This document shows positions 9,089-17,743 of a DNA stretch of 63,709 bases, one piece after another (the stretch's first letter is position 1; each line of letters opens with the position of its first letter). The notes under the pieces are model-generated. The model had not been told where the DNA came from, ran no database searches, and saw only the letters and a list, made by a program, of their open reading frames with translations. Source of the DNA: DATFEN01 sp035691285 (GTDB lineage Bacteria > Acidobacteriota > Vicinamibacteria > Fen-336); the NCBI GenBank assembly GCA_035691285.1, contig DASSJI010000097.1, forward strand, positions 1 through 63,709, read 5' to 3'. The translations under genes and the position numbers were made by a program.

Positions 9089-10105
9089 TCAGCGCCTGGC
9101 GAGCTCCTCGAGCTTGCGCTCCAGCTGGCGGACGCGCTTGAGCAGCTCCGGCAGCTTCGCGAACAGGGCGCTCGCCTTGAGCCAGGCGCGGTTGTCGATC
9201 GCGGGGTAGCCCGACACCACCGCCCCGGAAGGGACGTCGCCCGGGATGCCGGTCTGCGCCGTGGCGACGGCGCCGTCCCCGATCTTCAGGTGCCCCGCCA
9301 CTCCGACCTGGCCCGCGAGCGTGACGCGGCTCCCGATGTGGGAGCTGCCGGCGATCCCGACCTGGCCGGCGAGCACGGTGTCCTCGCCGATCGTGACGGA
9401 GTGCCCCACCTGGACCAGGTTGTCGATCTTCGTGCCCCGTGCGATGCGGGTCTCGGCCAGGGCGGCGCGGTCGATGGCCGTCAGCGCGCCGACCTCCACG
9501 TCGTCCTCGATCACGACGATCCCGCGCTGCGGGATCTTCTCGTAACGCCCGGCGTCGTCCCTGGCGAAGCCGAAGCCGTCGCTCCCGATGACCGCTCCGT
9601 TCTGCACGACGACGCGGTCGCCCAGCCGGCAGCCCTCGCGGACCTGGACGGCCGAATGGAGCCGGCAGTCCACGCCGATCCGGACGTCGGGATACACGAC
9701 GACGTGCGGGTGGATCACGGTGCGCGCGCCGATCCGCGCGCCGGGCCCGATCACGGCCAGCGCGCCCACGTGGACCCCGTGGCCGAGGATCGCCGTGGGA
9801 TCGACGCGGGCCGACGGGTCCACGCCCGCCGCCGGGCGCGCCTCCGGATGCAGCAGCGCGACGGCGCGGGCGAACGCGAGGTAGGGGTTGCTCGTGAGCA
9901 GCGCCGGGATCGCGCTGGGAGTTTCCGGGTGGACGATCACCGCCGATGCGCGGCTCCCGGCCAGGTGTGCCGCGTACTTCGGGTTCGCCACGAACGTGAG
10001 GTCGCCCGGGCCGGCGCTCTCGATGCCGGCCACCTGGCGGATCTCGACGGCGCCGTCGCCGCGCAGGGTGCAGCCGAGGCGCTCGGCGATCTCCCGGAGA
10101 TTCAA
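9089..10105 (-). CDS. lpxD: UDP-3-O-acylglucosamine N-acyltransferase
   Basis: 338 residues. It adds the second acyl chain to UDP-3-acyl-glucosamine in lipid A synthesis, so the organism should make a lipopolysaccharide-type outer membrane. The N-terminal uridine-binding domain (about 1-100) is followed by many hexapeptide repeats forming a left-handed beta helix. The catalytic histidine lies in NLVQVGHSVTIGED. The C-terminal helix is long and charged (VRQLERKLEELARR). The start is a TTG at 10105 that overlaps the bactofilin stop (TTGA), so translation is probably coupled. Confidence 0.95.
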   Translation of the reverse strand: MNLREIAERLGCTLRGDGAVEIRQVAGIESAGPGDLTFVANPKYAAHLAGSRASAVIVHPETPSAIPALLTSNPYLAFARAVALLHPEARPAAGVDPSARVDPTAILGHGVHVGALAVIGPGARIGARTVIHPHVVVYPDVRIGVDCRLHSAVQVREGCRLGDRVVVQNGAVIGSDGFGFARDDAGRYEKIPQRGIVVIEDDVEVGALTAIDRAALAETRIARGTKIDNLVQVGHSVTIGEDTVLAGQVGIAGSSHIGSRVTLAGQVGVAGHLKIGDGAVATAQTGIPGDVPSGAVVSGYPAIDNRAWLKASALFAKLPELLKRVRQLERKLEELARR

Positions 10106-10455
10106 GGGATGGGGATCGCCGTCTGGGCCCTCTTGGGCGTCTCCCCGGCGTTCACCGAGCCGTTGACCTCGGCGCCCTCCCGAACGGAGAGGGTCTGGGC
10201 GTCGAGGGTGCCCGTGATCTTCGCCTTCTCGAGCAGGAGCAGCCTCTGGACCTTGATCTCGCCGCTGAACTCGCCGGCGATCTCCGCCGAGTCGGCGACG
10301 ACCTTGGCCTCCACTCGCGCGCCCTCGCCCACGTGGAGGCGGCCCTTCAACTGGATCTCGCCGGTGAAGCGCCCGAGGATGCGCGCCTCCTTGCCCTGGA
10401 GCTTGCCCTCGACCGCGGCGTCCGCGTCGATCAGCGTGTTCTTGTCCGCCTCCAT
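10102..10455 (-). CDS. Bactofilin-family cytoskeletal protein
   Basis: 117 residues, a compact bactofilin (DUF583): a short N-terminal tail, then repeating beta-helix turns (GKLQGKEARILGRFTGEIQ and similar) from about 14 to 100, and a disordered tail. Bactofilins polymerise without nucleotide and organise local envelope synthesis. It is placed directly before lpxD, with overlapping start and stop, which ties the scaffold to outer-membrane lipid synthesis here. A GGAGGG ribosome site and a TAGAAT hexamer precede the ATG at 10455. Confidence 0.9.
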   Translation of the reverse strand: MEADKNTLIDADAAVEGKLQGKEARILGRFTGEIQLKGRLHVGEGARVEAKVVADSAEIAGEFSGEIKVQRLLLLEKAKITGTLDAQTLSVREGAEVNGSVNAGETPKRAQTAIPIP

Positions 10456-10472
10456 CGGCCCTCCGTCGCGCG

Positions 10473-10478
10473 ATTCTA
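10473..10478 (-). promoter_or_regulatory. Candidate -10 element (TAGAAT) for the bactofilin-lpxD-PAP2 operon
   Basis: On the minus strand TAGAAT is followed by 17 bases, including GGAGGG, before the ATG at 10455. The implied leader is about 10 bases. No clear -35 is present. Confidence 0.35.
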
Positions 10479-10534
10479 GCAGCGGAGACGCATGCGCCGC
10501 GACCGCTGGGGGTCCCTCAGGGCGGTAACGCCCA

Positions 10535-10557
10535 CCGGCGACTCCCCCTGTCGCCGG
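10535..10557. terminator. Hairpin between the CoA-transferase and bactofilin genes
   Basis: CCGGCGAC and GTCGCCGG form a perfect 8-bp stem with a 7-base loop (TCCCCCT). It lies about 70 bases past the CoA-transferase stop (minus strand) and upstream of the bactofilin promoter. A smaller stem GGGCG-GTAA-CGCCC is at 10520-10533. No T-run follows, so it is a possible factor-assisted terminator only. The remaining 171-base gap holds a plus-strand cysteine-containing reading frame of doubtful status. Confidence 0.35.
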
Positions 10558-10626
10558 CCCGACGTCTGCGCCTTCACCTCGCCCGGCAGCCGGGTCGTGC
10601 GCATCTGCGGCGACCGCTTCCGGGGG

Positions 10627-11811
10627 CTAGACGACCCCGCTCTCTCGGAGGCGCCCCACGTCCTCGGGCGTCAGCCCCAGCTCCGCGAGCACCTCGTCCG
10701 TGTGCTCGCCGGGCATGGGTGGCGGGCGGCGCGCGCTGCGCGACGCGCCGTCGAGGTGGATCGGGCTGCCGACGAAACGACCGGGGCCGATGCGCGGATG
10801 GTCGACCTCGACGAGGAGCCCGCGCGCCGCGACCTGCTCGCTGTCGAGCGCCTCCCCGACCGTCCGCACCCGACCGCAGGGGATGGAGGCCTTCTCCCAG
10901 GTGCTGAGCCAATCCGCCGCGCGGCGCGTGCGGAGGATCGGAGCCAGCGTCGCTCTCAGGAGCGCGTAGTTCCCGACCCGGTCGGCGTTGGTGCGGTAGC
11001 GCGGGTCGCTTGCGATGTCGTCCCGGCCGATGGAGCGGCAGAACGCGCGCCACAGCGACTCGCTGCCGATCCCGACGATGACGGGGCCGTCCGAGGCCTC
11101 GAAGGCCTCGTAGGGAGCCAGGTTGGGATGTCGGTTGCCGAGGCGCTGCGGCACGGCGCCGGCCAGCAGGTAGGACGAGGCGTGGTAGGTGAGGACGGCG
11201 AGGGCGCTCTCGAGGAGCGACACGTCGACGCGCCCGCCGCGGCCGTCCCTCCCGCGCCGCACGAGCGCGAGCAGGATCGCCTGGAAGGCGGTCATGCCGG
11301 CCAGCGTGTCGACCACCGAGGCGCCGACCTTGTAGGGCGGTCCGTCGGGCGCGCCGGTGATGCTCATGAGGCCGGTCTCGCCCTGCAAGACGGCGTCGTA
11401 TCCCGGCCGGCCTCCCCACGGACCGTCGGGCCCGTATCCGGAGATGGACGCGTACACGAGACGCGGGTTGCGGGCCTTGACGGCCTCGAACGAGAAGCCC
11501 ATGCGCTCGAGGGTGCCGGGCCGGAAGTTCTCGACGAGGACGTCCGCCCGCTCGATCAGGCGCCACAGGATGGCGCGTCCTTCGGGCTGCTTGAGGTTCA
11601 GGGCCAGGCTCCGCTTGCCGCGGTTGATCGAGAGGAAGTAGCAGCTCTCGCCCTCGACGAACGGAGGTCCCCAGCCGCGGGTGTCGTCGCCCTTGCCGGG
11701 CTCCTCGATCTTGACGACGTCGGCGCCGGCGTCGGCCAGCGCCTGCGTGCAATACGGCCCGGCCAGGATGCGCGTGAGGTCGACGACGCGGATGCCGGAG
11801 AGGGGATCCAT
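10627..11811 (-). CDS. Family III CoA-transferase (CaiB/BaiF)
   Basis: 394 residues. Members move CoA between carboxylic acids; the substrate is not predictable. Family features are VVDLTRILAGPY, DVVKIEEPGKGDDTR, SINRGKRSLALNL and the catalytic aspartate in GASVVDTLAGM. The C-terminal half has GEALDSEQVAARGLLVEV and PIHLDG, typical of the family. The ATG lies one base after the stop of an 18-residue SDR-like remnant, which probably supplies ribosomes by coupling. No neighbouring acyl-CoA pathway genes are present. Confidence 0.9.
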   Translation of the reverse strand: MDPLSGIRVVDLTRILAGPYCTQALADAGADVVKIEEPGKGDDTRGWGPPFVEGESCYFLSINRGKRSLALNLKQPEGRAILWRLIERADVLVENFRPGTLERMGFSFEAVKARNPRLVYASISGYGPDGPWGGRPGYDAVLQGETGLMSITGAPDGPPYKVGASVVDTLAGMTAFQAILLALVRRGRDGRGGRVDVSLLESALAVLTYHASSYLLAGAVPQRLGNRHPNLAPYEAFEASDGPVIVGIGSESLWRAFCRSIGRDDIASDPRYRTNADRVGNYALLRATLAPILRTRRAADWLSTWEKASIPCGRVRTVGEALDSEQVAARGLLVEVDHPRIGPGRFVGSPIHLDGASRSARRPPPMPGEHTDEVLAELGLTPEDVGRLRESGVV

Positions 11812-11812
11812 G

Positions 11813-11869
11813 CTAGCTCCCGCGCGTGGCTCCGGTGATGACGGCGATCTGTCCTTCGAGCGGCTTCAT
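11813..11869 (-). pseudogene. N-terminal remnant of a short-chain dehydrogenase, 18 residues
   Basis: From the ATG at 11869 the frame reads MKPLEGQIAVITGATRGS and then stops. That is the first strand and glycine motif (TGxxxGxG) of a short-chain dehydrogenase, cut exactly where GIG should follow. A strong GGAGGAGG ribosome site lies 6-7 bases upstream. The stop is one base before the CoA-transferase ATG. The simplest reading is that a deletion removed the rest of an SDR gene, leaving its translation start as a leader peptide for the next gene. A chance match is possible but less likely given the ribosome site and spacing. Confidence 0.65.
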
Positions 11870-11948
11870 CGGCGGCCTCCTCCGTCGGCGTGTCTCGGGC
11901 GCCGGCCAGGAGACTACAACGCCCGAGGCGCGCGGGTGAGCGGCGGGA

Positions 11949-11954
11949 TATGAT
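11949..11954 (+). promoter_or_regulatory. Candidate -10 element (TATGAT) for uvrB
   Basis: TATGAT ends 6 bases before the ATG at 11961, which would give a leaderless transcript. No convincing -35 (AGGCGC at the expected place). No LexA-type box was recognised. Confidence 0.4.
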
Positions 11955-11960
11955 GGCGGG

Positions 11961-14027
11961 ATGCCCGAGCGGCGCGCGGAGCTGCTGACACGCCGCCAGA
12001 TGGAGGAGGCGCGACTCGCCCCTGCCAAGCTCGACAGCCCCTTCGAGCTCACGAGCGACTTCGAGCCGAAGGGGGACCAGCCGCAGGCCATCGCCGAGCT
12101 GGTGAGGGGCCTCCAGCAGGGCGAGAAGCACCAGGTCCTGCTCGGCGTCACGGGTTCGGGCAAGACCTACACGATCGCGTCGATGCTCGAGCGGGTGAAC
12201 CGGCCGGCCCTGGTCCTGGCCCACAACAAGACCCTGGCCGCGCAGCTCTACCAGGAGTTCAAGGCCTTCTTTCCGAGGAACGCCGTCGAGTACTTCGTGT
12301 CGTACTACGACTACTACCAGCCTGAAGCGTACGTGCCGCAGTCCGACACCTACATCGAGAAGGAAGCCACCATCAACGACGAGATCGATCGCATGCGGCT
12401 GTCGGCGACGCGCAGCCTCTTCGAGCGGCGCGACGTCGTGATCGTGGCGTCGGTCTCGTGCATCTACGGCCTCGGCTCGCCCGAGGCCTACTACGGGATG
12501 CTGCTGTTCGTGCGCCAGGGCGACAGCCTCGACCGCCGCGACCTGCTCGCGAAGCTGGTCGAGGCCCGCTACGACCGCAACGACATGGACCTGCGGCGGG
12601 GCACGTTCCGGGTGCGGGGCGACGTGGTGGAGATCGTGCCGGCCTACGAGGAGACCGGCATCCGCATCGAGCTGTTCGGAGACGAGGTGGACCAGATCGC
12701 GTCGTTCGACCCGCTGACGGGCAAGACCATCGAGCGCCTGGCCCAGGTCGCCATCTACCCCTCCAGCCACTACGTGACGCCGCGGCCTCGCCTGGAGGAC
12801 GCCTTCCGCACGATCGAGGCCGAGCTCATCGAGAGGAAGGCCGAGCTGGAGCGCGAGGGCAAGCTCCTCGAGGCCCAGCGCCTCTACCAGCGCACGATGT
12901 TCGACCTCGAGATGCTCCGCGAGGTCGGCCACTGCCACGGGATCGAGAACTACTCGCGCCACCTCTCCGGGCGCAGGCCGGGCGAGCCGCCCCCGACGCT
13001 GCTCGACTACCTGCCCAAGGACTGCATCGTGGTGGTGGACGAGTGCCACCAGTCGATCCCGCAGGTGCGCGGGATGTACCACGGCGACCGGCAGCGGAAG
13101 TCCACGCTGGCCGAGTACGGGTTCCGGTTGCCGTCGGCCCTCGACAACCGTCCGCTCAACTTCGAGGAGTTCGAGGAGCGCCTCGGGCAGGTCGTCTACG
13201 TCTCGGCGACGCCGGGCCCTTACGAGCTGGGGAAGACGCAGGGCGTGTTCGTGGAGCAGGTGATCCGGCCGACCGGCCTCATGGACCCCGAGGTCCACGT
13301 GCGGCCGGTGCAGGGCCAGGTCGACGACCTGCTGGCCGAGATCCGCGCCCGCGCCGAGCGCGGCGAGCGAGTGCTGGTGACCACGCTCACGAAGCGCATG
13401 GCCGAGGACCTGACCGAGTACTACCACGACCTCGGCGTGCGCGTGCGCTACCTGCACTCGGACATCGAGACGCTCGAGCGCATGCGCATCCTGCGAGACC
13501 TGCGCAAGGGCGAGTTCGACGTGCTGGTGGGCATCAACCTGCTGCGCGAGGGGCTCGACCTGCCCGAGGTGTCCCTCGTCGCGATCCTCGACGCCGACAA
13601 GGAGGGCTTCCTGCGTTCCTCCGGCTCGCTGATCCAGACGATCGGCCGCGCCGCCCGACACGTGGCGGGCACCGCGATCCTCTACGCGGACCACGACACG
13701 GACTCGATGAAGGCGGCCCTCGACGAGACCCGCCGGCGCCGCGCGATCCAGAAGGCCTACAACGACGAGCACGGCATCACGCCGGAGAGCATCCGCAAGA
13801 ACATCGGCGAGATCCTGGCCTCGGTGTACGAGAAGGACTACGTCGCGGTCCCCGAGGTGGAGGAGGGCGCGGTCGAGCGCTTCCGGACCGTCGAGGACAT
13901 CGACCGCGAGATCAAGGCGCTCGAGAAGCAGATGCGGGAGGCCGCCAGGGCCCTGGAGTTCGAGCGGGCCGCAGAGATCCGCGACCGCATCAAGCGCCTG
14001 CGGGAGCGGGAGTTCGGGCTCAAGTAG
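11961..14027 (+). CDS. uvrB: UvrABC excinuclease subunit B
   Basis: 688 residues, full length. UvrB receives damaged DNA from UvrA and opens it for UvrC incision. Visible parts: Walker A GVTGSGKT (about 55-62), the damage-probing hairpin region SYYDYYQPEAYVP, the Walker B box as VVDECHQ (DECH, where DESH is usual), helicase motifs TTLTKRMAEDLTEYY and QTIGRAARH, and the C-terminal UVR helix pair (ALEKQMREAARALEFERAA) that contacts UvrC. It is followed after one base by the SGNH hydrolase gene. Confidence 0.97.
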   Translation: MPERRAELLTRRQMEEARLAPAKLDSPFELTSDFEPKGDQPQAIAELVRGLQQGEKHQVLLGVTGSGKTYTIASMLERVNRPALVLAHNKTLAAQLYQEFKAFFPRNAVEYFVSYYDYYQPEAYVPQSDTYIEKEATINDEIDRMRLSATRSLFERRDVVIVASVSCIYGLGSPEAYYGMLLFVRQGDSLDRRDLLAKLVEARYDRNDMDLRRGTFRVRGDVVEIVPAYEETGIRIELFGDEVDQIASFDPLTGKTIERLAQVAIYPSSHYVTPRPRLEDAFRTIEAELIERKAELEREGKLLEAQRLYQRTMFDLEMLREVGHCHGIENYSRHLSGRRPGEPPPTLLDYLPKDCIVVVDECHQSIPQVRGMYHGDRQRKSTLAEYGFRLPSALDNRPLNFEEFEERLGQVVYVSATPGPYELGKTQGVFVEQVIRPTGLMDPEVHVRPVQGQVDDLLAEIRARAERGERVLVTTLTKRMAEDLTEYYHDLGVRVRYLHSDIETLERMRILRDLRKGEFDVLVGINLLREGLDLPEVSLVAILDADKEGFLRSSGSLIQTIGRAARHVAGTAILYADHDTDSMKAALDETRRRRAIQKAYNDEHGITPESIRKNIGEILASVYEKDYVAVPEVEEGAVERFRTVEDIDREIKALEKQMREAARALEFERAAEIRDRIKRLREREFGLK

Positions 14028-14028
14028 C

Positions 14029-15135
14029 ATGCTTGCAGCGGCCGGCGCGCGCCGCGCCCTGGTGGGCGGCGTCGCTCTGGCGCTGGCCTCCGGCCTTGGC
14101 ACGCTGCTGGCCCTGGAGGCGGCGTGTCGCGTGCGCAGCCGCCTTGCCGGCCGGCCGGAACCCGACGCCGCCCCGAGGCGACCATCGGCGCTGGAGCGCG
14201 GTCGGGCGGCGGGCCTCGGCGACATCGTCAGGACCAGCCGCAACCCGGACATCGTCTACGAGCTGCGGCCGGGGCTCGACGTGACCTTCCTCGGCCGGCG
14301 CTTGTCCACGAGCGCGGCCGGCTTTCGCGACCGGGAGTACCAGCCCGCGAAGCCGCCGGGTGTCCACCGCATCCTGGGGCTGGGAGACTCCGTGATGTTC
14401 GGGTGGGGCGTCGCCGACGGCGAGGACTACCTCTCGCGCGTCGAGGAGCGCCTCGCCGAGGAGCAACCCCTGGAGCGCTGGCAGGTCATCAACATGGCCG
14501 TGCCCGGATACAACGCCGTGATGGAGGTCGAGACGCTCCACGAAAGGGGGCTTGCCTATGGCCCCGACCTGGTGATCGTCGGCTTCTGCGGCAACGACAT
14601 GAGGCTGCCGAACTTCCTGCGGGCCCCGGAGGACTTCCTGGCCCTCGACCGCTCGTATCTCTTCGACTTCGTGCGCAGCCGCCTCGGTGGCGCGGACCTC
14701 GAGGACTCCGACGCGTCCCTCGCTCCCCTCACGATCCGGGGCCCCGATCGGGACATGGTGCCGCCGCGCTACGCCCACATGGTCGGCCTGGCGGCCTACG
14801 AGCGCTCCATGCAACGGCTTCGCGAGACGAAGCAGCGCGAGGGGTTCGAGGTCGTCGTGCTCTTCTACCCGGGGCCAGCCAAGGGCGTCGCCCCGATCGT
14901 CCGGCGGCTCGGCTTCCGTGTGTTGAGCCTGGCGACGCGCGTCCGGAGCTTCCTTCGCGAGCAGGGGGGGAGGGAAGCCGGCTACGCGAAGCTGCGGCTG
15001 TCTTCCCGCGACCCGCATCCCTCGCCTGTCGGGCACCGCCTGATCGCCGACGGGCTGGTTGCCTATCTGGACGAATCGGGGCTGCGGGCGCGCCTTGCGG
15101 CGCGGGGCGGGCCCGGGGAACATAGGCGACCATGA
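14029..15135 (+). CDS. SGNH/GDSL-family hydrolase, membrane anchored
   Basis: 368 residues. An N-terminal hydrophobic stretch (about 12-28, VGGVALALASGLGTLLALE) is a signal anchor. The SGNH blocks are all present: GLGDSVMFGWG with the nucleophile serine, a glycine block in NMAVPGYN, GFCGNDMR with GxND, and SRDPHPSPVGHRLIADG with the Asp and His of the triad. Related proteins deacylate or acylate envelope polysaccharides; the substrate here is unknown. Its stop overlaps the next gene's ATG (ATGA at 15132), so the two are probably coupled. Confidence 0.85.
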   Translation: MLAAAGARRALVGGVALALASGLGTLLALEAACRVRSRLAGRPEPDAAPRRPSALERGRAAGLGDIVRTSRNPDIVYELRPGLDVTFLGRRLSTSAAGFRDREYQPAKPPGVHRILGLGDSVMFGWGVADGEDYLSRVEERLAEEQPLERWQVINMAVPGYNAVMEVETLHERGLAYGPDLVIVGFCGNDMRLPNFLRAPEDFLALDRSYLFDFVRSRLGGADLEDSDASLAPLTIRGPDRDMVPPRYAHMVGLAAYERSMQRLRETKQREGFEVVVLFYPGPAKGVAPIVRRLGFRVLSLATRVRSFLREQGGREAGYAKLRLSSRDPHPSPVGHRLIADGLVAYLDESGLRARLAARGGPGEHRRP

Positions 15136-17069
15136 AAGCTGCCCTGGACAAGACGCTCGGCATGGACCGACGCATCACCCGCCGCGACTTCCTGAACGGC
15201 TCGGCGCTCGCGATCGGCGCGAGCCTGATCGGGCCGCGCTGGCTCCACGCCCTGGAGTCCGAGCCCTACCCGCCGGCGCTCACCGGCTTGCGGGGTAGCC
15301 ACGAAGGCTCCTGGGAGGCGGCCCACGCCCTGCGGGACGGCAGCTTCTGGGGCACGGCGGGCCGGGCGCGGGACACCGGCGAGAGCTACGACCTCGTGGT
15401 GGTGGGCGCCGGCATCTCGGGCCTCGCCGCGGCGCACTACTACCGCAAGGCTGCCGGCGAGAAGGCCCGCATCCTCGTCCTCGACAACCACGACGACTTC
15501 GGCGGCCACGCCCGCCGCAACGAGTTCACCACGGGAGGCCGGCTCCTGCTCGGCTACGGAGGCACGTTCTCGATCGACAGCCCGGCCCCGTACAGCGCCG
15601 TGGCCAAGGCCTTGATCGACGAGCTGGGCATCGACGTCTCGCGCTTCGAGAAGGTGGTGGACTGGAGCGTGTACCGTTCCCGCGGCCTCCGGCCGGCGAT
15701 GTTCTTCGACAAGGAGAGCTTCGGTGCGGACAGGCTCGTGAAGGAGCCGTCGGGGCGCGGGCGACGCGGCGACGAGACGACCGACTATTTCCCGGAGGAG
15801 TTGAAGCGGTTCCTGTCCGAAGCCCCGCTGTCCGAGGTGGTCAGACGAGATCTGCTGCGCCTGCACCTGGAGCCCAGGGACTACCTGCCGGGCCTGACCG
15901 CGGACCAGAAGAAGGCGCGCCTCGCGCGCATGAGCTACGCGGCGTTCCTCGTCGACGTCGCCTCCTGCTCCCCCGGGGTCGTGCCGTTCTTCCAGTCGCG
16001 CCCCCACGGCCTGTACGGGGTCGGGATCGACGCGGTGCCCGCCCAGGACGCGTGGGGACTCGGGCTCCCCGGCTTCGACGGGCTCGGCCTCGGCTCGGAT
16101 CCCGGACCGGGCATGGGCCGCGACGCCATCCGCAGCGAGGAGGCGGAGCGCTACTTCTTCCACTTCCCGGATGGCAACGCCACGGTCGCGCGCCTCCTGG
16201 TGCGGCGCCTGGTGCCGGCGGCGATTCCCGGGGGCAGCGCCGACGACGTGGTCCTCGCGCGGGCCCGCTACGCGGCGCTCGACGAGGCCGGCGCTCCCGG
16301 GCGCATCCGCCTCGGCAGCACCGCGGTCAAGGTGGCCCATCCCGGAGGCGTGGCCTCTGCCCGCGAGGTGGAGGTCACCTACGTGCGGGGAGGCCGGCTG
16401 GAGACCGTGCGCGCTGCACACTGCGTCCTCGCGTGCTGGAACTCGATGATCCCCCACCTCTGCGCCGAGCTGCCTGAGGATCAGCGGCAGGCGCTGGCGC
16501 AGGCTGCCAAGGTCCCGCTCCTGTACACGAACGTCGCCGTGCGCGACTGGAAGCCGTGGGTGACGCTCGGCGTGTCGCGAATCTCGGCGCCCGGGGGCTA
16601 CCACACGAGCGTGGGCCTCGACATGCCGGTCAGCGTCGGCGGCTACGCCTGCCCGCGCTCGCCGGAGGAGCCCATCGTCCTGCACCTGAGCAAGACGCCT
16701 TGCAGCCCCGGCCTTCCGGCCCGTGAGCAGCACCGGGTGGGCCGGATCGAGCTCCTGAGCACCCCGTTCGAGCGTTACGAGCGGGAGATCCGGGCGCAGC
16801 TCGCACGCCTGCTCGGACCCGGCGGCTTCGATCCCGCCTGCGACATCGAGGCGATCACCGTGAACCGCTGGCCGCACGGCTACGCCTACCAGTACAACTC
16901 GCTCTTCGACCCGTTCTGGCTCGAAGGCGGCGAGCAGCCCTGCGTGCGGGCGCGGCGCCCGTTCGGCCGCATCGCCATCGCCAACGCCGACGCCGACGCC
17001 TACTCGTACACCGACGCCGCGATCGACCAGGCGTACCGCGCCGTGGGGGAGCTGATCGGCCGCGCCTAG
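15132..17069 (+). CDS. Tat-exported FAD-dependent oxidoreductase, spermidine-dehydrogenase-like
   Basis: 645 residues. A twin-arginine signal starts the protein: RRITRRDFLNG followed by a hydrophobic stretch ending near WLHAL. The FAD-binding fold begins at about 85 with VVVGAGISGLAAAHYY and ILVLDNHDDFGGHARR. The signal plus this arrangement resembles SpdH-type amine oxidoreductases, which oxidise polyamines in the periplasm. The active-site residues could not be checked, so the substrate is open. A downstream in-frame ATG at 15162 is an alternative start that keeps the Tat motif. It converges with the O-methyltransferase, sharing CTAG (17066-17069) as both stops. Confidence 0.75.
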   Translation: MKAALDKTLGMDRRITRRDFLNGSALAIGASLIGPRWLHALESEPYPPALTGLRGSHEGSWEAAHALRDGSFWGTAGRARDTGESYDLVVVGAGISGLAAAHYYRKAAGEKARILVLDNHDDFGGHARRNEFTTGGRLLLGYGGTFSIDSPAPYSAVAKALIDELGIDVSRFEKVVDWSVYRSRGLRPAMFFDKESFGADRLVKEPSGRGRRGDETTDYFPEELKRFLSEAPLSEVVRRDLLRLHLEPRDYLPGLTADQKKARLARMSYAAFLVDVASCSPGVVPFFQSRPHGLYGVGIDAVPAQDAWGLGLPGFDGLGLGSDPGPGMGRDAIRSEEAERYFFHFPDGNATVARLLVRRLVPAAIPGGSADDVVLARARYAALDEAGAPGRIRLGSTAVKVAHPGGVASAREVEVTYVRGGRLETVRAAHCVLACWNSMIPHLCAELPEDQRQALAQAAKVPLLYTNVAVRDWKPWVTLGVSRISAPGGYHTSVGLDMPVSVGGYACPRSPEEPIVLHLSKTPCSPGLPAREQHRVGRIELLSTPFERYEREIRAQLARLLGPGGFDPACDIEAITVNRWPHGYAYQYNSLFDPFWLEGGEQPCVRARRPFGRIAIANADADAYSYTDAAIDQAYRAVGELIGRA

Positions 17070-17743
17070 AGCTTCCGGACGAGGGTGAGGCCGTCCGCCA
17101 CCGGCAGCATCACCGACTCGACGCGCGCATCCGAGGCGACGAAGTCGTTGAAGGCGCGGATCGCCCGCGTGTCCCGGTCGCGCTTCCGCTTCCGGATGAC
17201 GTCGCCGCTCCAGAGCACGTTGTCCACGCCGATCAGGCCCCCGGGGCGCAGGCGCTTCAGGATCTCCTCGTAGTAAGTGAGGTAGCGGACCTTGTCGGCA
17301 TCGATGAAGCCGAAGTCGAACGCAGGGGCTTCCGGCAGCGCGCGCAGCGTCTCCTCGGCGGGACCCAGCCGCAGCTCGATCCGGTCCGCGACACCCGCGC
17401 GCTCCCAGTGGCGCCGGCCGATCGCGGTCCACTCGTCGCTGACGTCGCAGCACAGGAGGCGCCCGCCCTCCGCAAGGCCGCGGGCGATGCACAGCGCGCT
17501 CATGCCGGTGAACGTCCCGACCTCGACGGCCCGACGCGCGCCGATCGCCGCCACCAGGAGGCGCAGCAGCGAGCCCTGGTCGGGGGAGATCTGCATCACC
17601 GCATGGGATCCGAGCCGGGCCGTCTCCGCCTGGAGGTCCTGCATGACTTCGTCGTCGGGCGTCCGGTGCTCGCGCAGGTACGAGTACAGGGCCGCGTCGA
17701 GAGCCGTGAACTTCGCCGCGGGCAACGGGCGAGCCTCAGCCAC
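17066..17743 (-). CDS. Class I SAM-dependent O-methyltransferase (family 3)
   Basis: 225 residues from a GTG at 17743. This is the caffeoyl-CoA O-methyltransferase-like fold: SAM motif I VEVGTFTGMSALCIARGL, and motif FDFGFIDADKVRY with a metal-binding aspartate, followed by GVDNVLWSGDV. The acceptor, often a catechol, is not deducible. The start overlaps the preceding lyase gene by 8 bases, so it is the last gene of the leftward operon from gpmA. Confidence 0.9.
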   Translation of the reverse strand: MAEARPLPAAKFTALDAALYSYLREHRTPDDEVMQDLQAETARLGSHAVMQISPDQGSLLRLLVAAIGARRAVEVGTFTGMSALCIARGLAEGGRLLCCDVSDEWTAIGRRHWERAGVADRIELRLGPAEETLRALPEAPAFDFGFIDADKVRYLTYYEEILKRLRPGGLIGVDNVLWSGDVIRKRKRDRDTRAIRAFNDFVASDARVESVMLPVADGLTLVRKL

